From the NCBI RefSeq assembly GCF_029581195.1, contig NZ_CP120737.1:6673001-6737000 (forward strand): 64,000 bases of DNA, in the 5' to 3' direction. The notes beneath the pieces were generated by a model, which saw nothing but the letters and a program-made list of their open reading frames with translations, did no database searches and was not told the DNA's origin. The position numbers and the translations under genes were made by a program. This DNA is from Solwaraspora sp. WMMD791. GTDB lineage: Bacteria; Actinomycetota; Actinomycetes; Mycobacteriales; Micromonosporaceae. Shown here one piece after another: positions 18,471-25,897 of this stretch; positions within the stretch are counted from its first letter, which is position 1; every line of letters begins with the position of its first letter.

Positions 18471-18527
18471 GCGTGACGCGACGCGGGGGTGGCGGACAGT
18501 ATCCGCCACCCCCGCGTCGCGTCACGC
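18471..18527. terminator. Perfect 26-bp hairpin between DUF4142 and glycosylase genes
   Basis: Left arm 18471-18496 is exactly complementary to 18502-18527 around the 5-base loop CAGTA. It begins one base past the DUF4142 stop codon (in that gene's direction) and ends 22 bases before the glycosylase GTG. It is an unusually long stem without a T-tract. Most likely a terminator that insulates the glycosylase from upstream transcription. Confidence 0.8.
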
Positions 18528-18528
18528 G

Positions 18529-19260
18529 TCAGTATCGTCGTCGGAAGACCGCCCAGGTGGCACCGGTGCCGAGCACCAGCGCGGCACCCAGGATCACCCA
18601 GACCGCTGTGGAGTTGATTCCGGTGCCCAGCTCGGCGTTTGCCGCCACCGCCGCGAACAGGCTGTCGTCCGGCGGGGCGGGCATCGCCACCGGCGGCAGC
18701 TCGCCGTAGCGGACCAGGCCGGTGCTCTCCAGCAGCGTCATGTGGGTCATGACGAAGCCGTTGGCGTCCTGGGCCAACTGCCGGACCACGTCGTTACGGG
18801 TGCTGGCCCGTACCGCGCCGATCACCGGGAAGATGTTGCCGTGCGCGGCCCGCAGCCGGTCGACGAAGATCCGGTCGAACCGTGCCCCGGTCGACGTCTT
18901 CATCTCGTCCACCCAGCCCTGCTGGGTCGGGGTGGGGTCGGTGGGTAGCTCCACGCCGAGCTGGTTGGCCGCCTCGACGACCAGGAGATCGAGCTCGATG
19001 TGCTGCTGGGCGATCTCGGCGCCCACCTCACGGACCCGCTGCGTGCTGCCCTTCTCAGCCGCCAACTGCCCGGCGGGGATCTCCCACAACCCGGCCAGCC
19101 GGACGCCGTTGAGCAGCGCGATGTCGGCGGCGCCGAGCTGGGTCGCCCCGGACTGTTGGGCAACCGCGACGCCCGGCAGCGCGAGCAGTCCGGCGACCAG
19201 GCCCACCAGGACTGCTGTCAGTCGGCGTGGAGTGGATGCCGCAGATCGTGCCCGGGCCAT
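18529..19260 (-). CDS. Secreted/membrane-anchored DUF4142 protein
   Basis: A 243-residue protein with a signal peptide (about residues 1-34, ending VAVAQQ), a DUF4142 helical bundle distantly related to ferritin-like folds (about 40-180), and a C-terminal membrane helix (about 218-236) followed by RRRY. It should be anchored with the bundle outside the cytoplasm. The histidine and glutamate pattern (AEIAQQHIELDLLVVEAA, AHGNIFPVIGAV) fits the family; a function is not known. GGAGG lies ten bases before the ATG, and a good promoter (TTGACG, 18 bases, TACGGT) is 50-80 bases upstream. Confidence 0.85.
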   Translation of the reverse strand: MARARSAASTPRRLTAVLVGLVAGLLALPGVAVAQQSGATQLGAADIALLNGVRLAGLWEIPAGQLAAEKGSTQRVREVGAEIAQQHIELDLLVVEAANQLGVELPTDPTPTQQGWVDEMKTSTGARFDRIFVDRLRAAHGNIFPVIGAVRASTRNDVVRQLAQDANGFVMTHMTLLESTGLVRYGELPPVAMPAPPDDSLFAAVAANAELGTGINSTAVWVILGAALVLGTGATWAVFRRRY

Positions 19261-19594
19261 AGTTTCTCAACCTCCGAGTGGGGCCATAGAGGAGTCTGTG
19301 ATCGATCAGAACCGTATGTCGAATGCCTCTTGCCCGTCAATGCTCCCAGCATGAAAATTGCTGGATCTGTGCCACATTTAATCGCTTCCTGTGGCTAATC
19401 TGACTCAACTCGCAGGCATCATCCGTTCGGATGATCCCGGCGGTTCAAGCGGCAGGTCAGGGAGTTGCTCACAGAGTGCAAATTCTGGCGTGAACCGCGT
19501 CGTGGCGAGCAGCGTGTGTTGCGCCGGGGTAACGATGTGCCGACGGTAGCAGAATGTCGGCCCATTGTTGACCCTGCGAAAACGTCGAAATCCG
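19261..19594. other. 334-base gap between the DUF4142 and CPCC genes
   Basis: The DUF4142-proximal part (19261-19340) is its leader and promoter. The rest is relatively AT-rich for this genome (for example 19353-19400) and has no frame with a plausible start site. I see no RNA gene or mobile-element end. Confidence 0.5.
19311..19340 (-). promoter_or_regulatory. Promoter of the DUF4142 gene
   Basis: Read on the minus strand: TTGACG (19340-19335), an 18-base spacer, then TACGGT (19316-19311). This is close to the housekeeping sigma-factor pattern. Confidence 0.6.
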
Positions 19595-19867
19595 CTACGG
19601 GTACTCGTCGGGGCGGGGGGAACGGACGATGTCGGCGTAGCGCTGGTGGCTCGCGCCGTAGATCGCGAAGTTGAGCCGTGCCAGGGACAGGCTCAGATCG
19701 CCGTTCGGTCCGCCACGCACCACCTCTGCGTCCTGGTCGCCCTGGCCGTCGTCGGTCCAGAAGCAGACGGGGCAGGTGGTGCATCCGGTCCGGTAACCAC
19801 AGCAGGGACATCTGTCGACGGAGTGCGGGCCCACCCGGTAAGCCTTCCACAGGAGCGTTTCAGACAT
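19595..19867 (-). CDS. CPCC-family cysteine-rich protein
   Basis: A 90-residue protein with the CPCC family signature: CPCCGYRT near residue 20, a second pair CTTCPVC, then FWTDDGQGDQDAEVVRGGPN. The two cysteine clusters look like a small zinc ribbon. The function of the family is unknown. It lies 85 bases downstream of the Lhr helicase gene on the same strand and could be its last operon member. Confidence 0.82.
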   Translation of the reverse strand: MSETLLWKAYRVGPHSVDRCPCCGYRTGCTTCPVCFWTDDGQGDQDAEVVRGGPNGDLSLSLARLNFAIYGASHQRYADIVRSPRPDEYP

Positions 19868-19952
19868 GTGCCTGCGGTCGGTTCACTCCGTTGTGGTCGA
19901 TCCGCACCCCCCGGACGCTGCCCAAACTCGGACGAGGTCGAGAGGTCACCCT

Positions 19953-22900
19953 TCAGCCGCGCAGACGCAGGCCACGCGGGGTGACCCGGAATCCGGCGGC
20001 GGCCAGCGCGGGATGCAGCGGAGAATCCCGGACCGGTTCACCGTCGGCGCGTTCGACCGAGATGGCACCGAGCGCGCCGGAGGTCACCGTGGCGGCCAGC
20101 GCCCGGGCCGCCACGGCGAGTCGCTGCCCGTCGTCGGTGAAGCGCAGCAGGCTACGGCCGCCGCGCTCGACGTAGAGCACCAGCTCGCCACCGACGAGCA
20201 CCACCACGGCACCGGCCTTGCGCCCCGGCCGGTGCCCGTCCGGCTCGGCCGACCGCTCCGGCCAGGACAGTGCGGCACCGTACGGGTTCGCCGGATCGGT
20301 CGCCGCGAGCACCAGCGGGTCGCCGTCCGGGCGGTCCGCTGCCGGTCCGGCCAGTTCCCGCAGCCGCTCGACCGCACCGGGCAGGGCGAACTGGGCGGCA
20401 CCGAGCCCGTCGACGAAGTAGCCCCGGCGGGCCGCCCCGCGTTCCTCCAGAGCGGACAGCACCGGATACACGGCGGCGAAGCCGCCCGGGGTGCCTTCGC
20501 CGGCCACCGCACCACGGGTCAGCACGCCGTACCGCTCCAGGAGGACGTCGGCGAGCGCCGCCGCCCGCCGGGTCGGCTCCGGGTCCCGGTCCGGCAGACG
20601 TGACCACCGGCCGGCGAGTGTCGGCGTTGCCGGGTGCACCGCGAATCCCCGGCCGGGCCGGCGGGACCTGGCCCGGGGTGGCTGACCGGCGCGGGACCGG
20701 TGCGTCCCGCCGGGGCCCAGCACGGCGCGCAGTGCCGCCAAGGTGTCGTTGGTCAGCCAGCCCGCCCAGACCAGGTCCCACAGCGCCGATTCGATCGCGC
20801 CCGGGTCGTGTCGGTGTCCGGCCACACCCCCGGCCACACCCCCGGGCGCACCCCCGGCCGCCGCGTCGGTGGCCGGCCCGTCGTCGAGGGCGTCGGTGGC
20901 CGCCGGTCCGTCGGCAGCGGCGACCGCGGCGACCCGATCGGCGAGCTGGCGGAAGAACAGCGCCTGCCCGTCTGCGAGGGCATCGAGCAGGGCCGTGTGG
21001 ACCGGGGTCAAGGTCAGTGCCGTATCCGGCGGCGGCAGCAACAGCGCGGCGGTCTCGGCGAAGACGAGCCGGATCCAACCGTCGGTGGTGCCGATCGCGC
21101 CCGCACCGGCCCACTGGACCTCGCCGCTGGCGCAGAGCTCGTCCAGGTACGACGGCGAGTAGTCGGGCACCCGGGCCGGCAGCACCAGGCGTTCCAACGC
21201 CGAGGCCGGTACGGCGACCGCCTGCAACTGTTCGATCACCGCCGCGACGGCGTCGACCCCCCGCCCGGTGCCGCCGACCTGCTGCCACCGGGGCAGGAAC
21301 CGGGCCAGCGTCGCTGCCGGAACCGGCTCGATCTCGCGGCGCAGTGCCGCCAGCGACCGGCGCCGCAGCATCCGCAGGACGTCGGCGTCGCACCACTGCG
21401 GTCCCGACTGGTCCATCGTGAACTCACCGGCGACGACCCGGCCAGCCGCGGCCAGTCGGCGCAGTGTCTGCTCGACTACCGAGCGGCCCAGGCCGAACCG
21501 CTGCGCGCACTGTGTCGCGTCGAACGGACCCCGGGTCCGCGCGTAGCGCCAGACGAGGTCAGCGAGTGGGTCGTCGACCGGGGTGAGGTGGGCCTCGGCG
21601 AGGCCGACCGGCAATGCGACGCCGAGGGCGTCGCGCAGCCGTGCCGCGTCCTCGACGAGAATCCAGCGTTGCTCTCCGGCGACCCGTACCTCGATCGCCC
21701 GTCGGCCGCGGGTCAGCTCCGCCAGCCAGGCCGGATCCACCTGCCGCTCGCGCAGCTGCGCCTCGGAAAGGTCGCCCAGTACACGCAGCATCTCCGCCAG
21801 GTCCTCGGCGTCGCGGACCCGCCGGTGCCCGTCGAGCCACCGCAGCTGACGGTGTGTTTCGGCGACCACCGCAGGGTCGAGCAGTTCCCGCAGCTCGACC
21901 CGGCCGAGCAGTTCGCCGAGCAGCGTCGCGTCGAGGCTCAACGCGGCGACCCGACGTTCGGCCAACGGCAGATCGCCTTCGTAGAGGAACGCACCGACGT
22001 ACCCGAACAGCAGCGACCGGGCGAAGGGTGAGGGCCGGGCCGTCTCGACCTCGACGAGTCGCAGCCGGCGTGCGGTCAGATCAGTCATCAGCCCGGTCAT
22101 GGCGGACATGTCGAACACGTCCTGCAGACATTCCCGGGCGGCTTCGAGGGTGACCGGGAAATCGGGGAACTCCCGGGCGACGTCGAGCAGCTGAGCGGCG
22201 CGTTGCCGCTGCTGCCACAGCGGTTGCCGGCGACGTGGATCCCGGCGGGGCAACAGCAGTGACCGGGCGGCGCATTCCCGGAACCGTGCCGCGAACAGCG
22301 CGGATCCGCCGACGGACTCCTCGACGAGCGGGCCGATCTCGTCGGCGTCGAAGACGACGAGATCGGCGCCGGGCGGCGTGTCGACCATGTCGGGCAGCCG
22401 GACGACGATGCCGTCGTCGGCGGGCAGCACCTGGGCGTCGACACCGTACCGTTGGCTGATCCGCCGACCGATCGCCATCGCCCAGGGGCCGTTGACCTGG
22501 GCGCCGAAGATGCTGTGCACCACCAGCCGCCAGTCGCCGAGCTCGTCGCGGAACCGCTCGACGAGGATGGTCCGGTCGTCCGGCAACACCCGGGTGGCGT
22601 CACGTTGCTCGTCGAGGTAGCGCAGCAGGTTGTCGGTGGCCCAGTCGTCCAGCCCGGTGGCGCCCAGTGCGGCCCGCGCGGTCGGGGCGTCCTGCCGACC
22701 CAGCTCGCGCAGCCGGGCACCGAGCGCGCGGCCCAGCTCCACCGGCCGCCCCGGCTGGTCGCCCTTCCAGAACGGCATCCGGGCTGCTTGGCCCGGTGCT
22801 GGGGTGACCAGCACCCGGTCGGGAGTGATCTCCTCGATCCGCCAGGAGGTGGCGCCGAGCAGGAACACGTCACCGACCCGTGACTCGTAGACCATCTCCT

Positions 22901-24680
22901 CGTCGAGCTCACCGACCCGGGTGGTCTGGGCGGCGCCGGCCAGGAAGACGCCGAACAGTCCCCGGTCGGGGATGGTGCCGCCGCTGGTCACCGCCAGCCG
23001 CTGGGCACCCGGTCGACCGGTCAGCAGGTCACTGTGGCGGTCCCAGACGAGCCGGGGCCGCAGCTCGGCGAAGGCGGTCGACGGGTACCGGCCGGAGAGC
23101 ATGTCGAGCACCGCGTGCAGCGCGGAGTCGGGCAGTTCGGCGTACGGGGCCGCCCGGCGGACCAGCGTGGCGAGTTCGTCGAGCCGCCACGGGTCGACCG
23201 CCACCATGGCGACGACGTGCTGGGCGAGCACGTCCAGTGGGTTGCGGGGGAAGCGCAGCTGCTCGATCTCACCGTTGGCCATCCGCTGTGTGACCACCGC
23301 GCAGGCCAGCAGGTCACCCCGATGTTTCGGCAGCACCACCCCCTCCGACAACGCGCCGACCTGGTGCCCTGCCCGGCCGACCCGTTGCAGACCGGCGGCG
23401 ACGCTCGGCGGTGCCTCGATCTGCACGACCAGGTCGACCGCGCCCATGTCGATGCCCAGTTCGAGGCTGGAGGTGGCGATCACCGCCGGGAGCCGGCCGG
23501 ACTTGAGCGCCTCCTCGATCTGCAGCCGCTCCGAGCGCGAGACGCTGCCGTGGTGGGCGCGGGCGATCACCGGCGGGACGCCACGGGCAGCGTCGGACTG
23601 GGCCATGATCTCCGCCGGCATCCGGGTGCTCCGCTGCGCCGATGCGGGCTCGGCGGGTGGCGGGTCGGTGGCGGCCTGCGCCGCCGCGCGGTCGGCGGCG
23701 AGTTCGTTGAGGCGGGCGCAGAGCCGCTCCGATGAGCGCCGCGAGTTGGTGAACACGATGGTGGAGCGGTGCCGCAGGATCAGGTCGAGGACCCGCTCCT
23801 CGACGGCGGGCCAGATGGAGCGGCTGGTGCGGGCCGGTGCGTCGTCGTCACCGTCGGGCTGCTCGTCGAGGTGGGCCAGGTCGGGCACCGGGACCTGGAC
23901 GCTGACGTCGATGAGTTTCGTGGTGGGCGGGGCGACCACCCGGACCGGATGCCGACCGCCGAGGAACTGGGCGGTCTCCTCGACCGGCCGTACGGTGGCC
24001 GACAGCCCGATCCGTTGGGCCGGTGCGGCGAGCAACGCGTCCAGCCGTTCCAGCGACAGCGCCAGATGCGCGCCGCGTTTCGTGCCGACGACGGCGTGCA
24101 CCTCGTCGACGATGACCGTCTGCACGCCGCGCAACGACTCCCGGGCGGCCGAGGTCAGCAGCAGGAACAGCGACTCGGGCGTGGTGATGAGGATGTCCGG
24201 CGGCTGTTTGCCGAAGGCGCGACGCTGGTCCGCCGGGGTGTCGCCGGTGCGTACCCCCACGGTGACCGCCGGCGCGGGCAGCCCGAGTCGGGCCGCGGCC
24301 TGTGTGATGCCGACCAGCGGGGTACGCAGGTTGCGGTCGACGTCGACGGCGAGGGCCTTGAGCGGGCTGAGGTAGAGCACCCGGCAGCGGCGCCGGGGGT
24401 CGGCCGGCGGGGGCGTCCGCAGCAGTTGGTCCAACGACCAGAGAAAGGCGGCGAGGGTCTTGCCGGAACCGGTCGGCGCGACGACGAGGGCGTGCTGGCC
24501 GTCGCTGATCGCCTCCCAGGCGCCCTGCTGGGCGGCGGTCGGCGCTGCGAAGGCGCTGCCGAACCACTCCCGGGTGGCGGCACCGAACCGCTGCAGGACC
24601 GCCGAGGCCGATCGACCCTGCCCACTGGGCACGGCTTCATCCTGCCTGCTGGAGATCGCTTCATCCTGCCCGCTGGACAT
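19953..24680 (-). CDS. lhr: Lhr-family ATP-dependent helicase
   Basis: A 1,575-residue large helicase-related protein of the Lhr (long) type, a 3'-to-5' DNA/RNA-DNA translocase linked to DNA damage tolerance in mycobacteria. Walker A is at residues 68-75 (APTGSGKT), the DEVH box is in TVIVDEVHAVVG, and the second RecA lobe carries ATSSLELGIDMGAVDLV and QRVGRAGHQ. Winged-helix and Lhr-core domains follow, then a long C-terminal region typical of actinobacterial Lhr. The extreme N-terminus is built of 8-residue repeats (SSGQDEAI/SSRQDEAV/PSGQ) from a 24-base DNA repeat, so a GTG at 24632 is an alternative start. A cassette-like insertion rich in Ala/Gly/Asp lies at about residues 1255-1300. Confidence 0.93.
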   Translation of the reverse strand: MSSGQDEAISSRQDEAVPSGQGRSASAVLQRFGAATREWFGSAFAAPTAAQQGAWEAISDGQHALVVAPTGSGKTLAAFLWSLDQLLRTPPPADPRRRCRVLYLSPLKALAVDVDRNLRTPLVGITQAAARLGLPAPAVTVGVRTGDTPADQRRAFGKQPPDILITTPESLFLLLTSAARESLRGVQTVIVDEVHAVVGTKRGAHLALSLERLDALLAAPAQRIGLSATVRPVEETAQFLGGRHPVRVVAPPTTKLIDVSVQVPVPDLAHLDEQPDGDDDAPARTSRSIWPAVEERVLDLILRHRSTIVFTNSRRSSERLCARLNELAADRAAAQAATDPPPAEPASAQRSTRMPAEIMAQSDAARGVPPVIARAHHGSVSRSERLQIEEALKSGRLPAVIATSSLELGIDMGAVDLVVQIEAPPSVAAGLQRVGRAGHQVGALSEGVVLPKHRGDLLACAVVTQRMANGEIEQLRFPRNPLDVLAQHVVAMVAVDPWRLDELATLVRRAAPYAELPDSALHAVLDMLSGRYPSTAFAELRPRLVWDRHSDLLTGRPGAQRLAVTSGGTIPDRGLFGVFLAGAAQTTRVGELDEEMVYESRVGDVFLLGATSWRIEEITPDRVLVTPAPGQAARMPFWKGDQPGRPVELGRALGARLRELGRQDAPTARAALGATGLDDWATDNLLRYLDEQRDATRVLPDDRTILVERFRDELGDWRLVVHSIFGAQVNGPWAMAIGRRISQRYGVDAQVLPADDGIVVRLPDMVDTPPGADLVVFDADEIGPLVEESVGGSALFAARFRECAARSLLLPRRDPRRRQPLWQQRQRAAQLLDVAREFPDFPVTLEAARECLQDVFDMSAMTGLMTDLTARRLRLVEVETARPSPFARSLLFGYVGAFLYEGDLPLAERRVAALSLDATLLGELLGRVELRELLDPAVVAETHRQLRWLDGHRRVRDAEDLAEMLRVLGDLSEAQLRERQVDPAWLAELTRGRRAIEVRVAGEQRWILVEDAARLRDALGVALPVGLAEAHLTPVDDPLADLVWRYARTRGPFDATQCAQRFGLGRSVVEQTLRRLAAAGRVVAGEFTMDQSGPQWCDADVLRMLRRRSLAALRREIEPVPAATLARFLPRWQQVGGTGRGVDAVAAVIEQLQAVAVPASALERLVLPARVPDYSPSYLDELCASGEVQWAGAGAIGTTDGWIRLVFAETAALLLPPPDTALTLTPVHTALLDALADGQALFFRQLADRVAAVAAADGPAATDALDDGPATDAAAGGAPGGVAGGVAGHRHDPGAIESALWDLVWAGWLTNDTLAALRAVLGPGGTHRSRAGQPPRARSRRPGRGFAVHPATPTLAGRWSRLPDRDPEPTRRAAALADVLLERYGVLTRGAVAGEGTPGGFAAVYPVLSALEERGAARRGYFVDGLGAAQFALPGAVERLRELAGPAADRPDGDPLVLAATDPANPYGAALSWPERSAEPDGHRPGRKAGAVVVLVGGELVLYVERGGRSLLRFTDDGQRLAVAARALAATVTSGALGAISVERADGEPVRDSPLHPALAAAGFRVTPRGLRLRG

Positions 24681-24705
24681 CGCCTCATCCTGCCCGCTGG
24701 ATCTG
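24610..24705 (-). repeat. 24-base tandem repeat containing the lhr start
   Basis: Four in-phase imperfect copies (starting 24610, 24634, 24658 and 24682) of a GCTTCATCCTGCCCGCTGG-type unit. The third copy holds the ATG at 24680 and the first holds a GTG at 24632. Each copy also carries an AGGAT-like ribosome-binding element. Confidence 0.8.
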
Positions 24706-24830
24706 ACAGTTCCGCACCCCCAGCCACCATAGGGCGAAAAAACATGGTGAAGCTGGCACGCCGGACTTGCCCGACTTAGTAGTTATGCAGTAACTTTCGG
24801 TCATCATCCGGTCTGCCGAGGAGTACCCCC

Positions 24831-25139
24831 ATGCCCGTCGTCGAGCGCGGCCTGCACCACGACACCGAGGTGCTGCTCCGTCGGGTGGACGGGCTCGCCG
24901 CCCTGCTGCGGTTGCGCCATCCCGGCCCGGACGCCGCGATGGTGGAGCCCGTCGTGGAGGCGCTTCGTGCGTTGGTGGTGAACAGCGCCTCGGCGAGTGC
25001 CGCGGACCGGGCCCGGGTCCGGGCGACGGTGCACTACTACATGGTGCTGGCTGGTCGCGGTGGTCTTCTGCAGATCCCGGCCGTCGCCGCCGTACGTCCC
25101 ACTCCGCCGGCCGTGCCCGAACCGGCCACCATGGACTGA
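24831..25139 (+). CDS. Small hypothetical protein
   Basis: A 102-residue protein I do not recognise. It is mostly helical up to residue about 78 (TEVLLRRVDGLAALLRLRH, VEALRALVV, RARVRATVHYYMVL) and ends in a Pro/Ala tail. GAGGAG at 24819-24824 supports the ATG. It is divergent from lhr across 150 bases that include an AT-rich stretch and a short dyad AGTTA-TGCAG-TAACT (24781-24795), a possible operator or -10 region. A small hairpin (GGATGG-CTTA-CCATCC, 25202-25217) lies downstream. Confidence 0.65.
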   Translation: MPVVERGLHHDTEVLLRRVDGLAALLRLRHPGPDAAMVEPVVEALRALVVNSASASAADRARVRATVHYYMVLAGRGGLLQIPAVAAVRPTPPAVPEPATMD

Positions 25140-25294
25140 GTGCTGGTCGGCCCGGCACCCGCCATGCGTCGGTAACCGCGATGTAACTGCCCAACCACGT
25201 AGGATGGCTTACCATCCAGGTCCCGACGATCGTGGACCGGTGACCGTGGGCCGGTAGGGTAGCGGGGACGACAACTGCGTGGAGGGGGGCGACG

Positions 25295-25708
25295 ATGGCG
25301 CGACTTCGCCACCCGCCATGCCCCCGCTGGGTCGCCATCGCGCTGCTTCTCCTGCTGACCGCTACCGCTGTGCACGGCGCCGGTTCGGTGGCCGTACCCG
25401 CCGTTGCCATCGCCGCCGGTCCGGCCTCCATCGGTGCCGCCCTGCTGCACCAGACGATCTCGCCCGGCGGGCGCAGTGGCGCAGACGACGCCGCCACCCA
25501 GCGCGACGACCGGCAGTACGCCGACGACCGCCCCCGGTCCGCCGGCGGTGACCGGGCCGGGCTGCCCCCGGTGCTCGCCGCGAACTGGCCGTCCGGGCCG
25601 GACACCGGCACCGGGTGTGTCCATCGCCGCCCCGGCGACCACGTCACCGGGGGCACCCAGCGGTGCCACGGCAGTCGGGCACCGCCGGCCAACCCCAGCC
25701 TGACCTGA
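25295..25708 (+). CDS. Hypothetical protein with N-terminal hydrophobic segment
   Basis: A 137-residue protein of unknown function. Residues about 12-28 are hydrophobic (WVAIALLLLLTATAVHGAG) and look like a signal peptide. A second weakly hydrophobic stretch follows to residue ~50, then a polar, low-complexity tail with two cysteines. GGAGGGGGG at 25281-25289 directly precedes the ATG, which is the best evidence that it is translated. TAGGGT at 25256-25261 may be its -10 box. It could be a small secreted or anchored protein. Confidence 0.5.
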   Translation: MARLRHPPCPRWVAIALLLLLTATAVHGAGSVAVPAVAIAAGPASIGAALLHQTISPGGRSGADDAATQRDDRQYADDRPRSAGGDRAGLPPVLAANWPSGPDTGTGCVHRRPGDHVTGGTQRCHGSRAPPANPSLT

Positions 25709-25897
25709 CCACCTCGAGCTGACCGGCCCGTCCCGGCGCGGTGCCCGGCTGACCGACACCGCATCCCGCAGGGCCGGCCGGCGTTGCGCGTCGTCCGGTG
25801 GCGACACGCCGTCCGACGCCTTCCTCCGCGCCAACCGTGCGAATCTGTCAACGGACCCGGGTCGACGGCCCGCGACGACATCTACCTGGAGCCCCGT

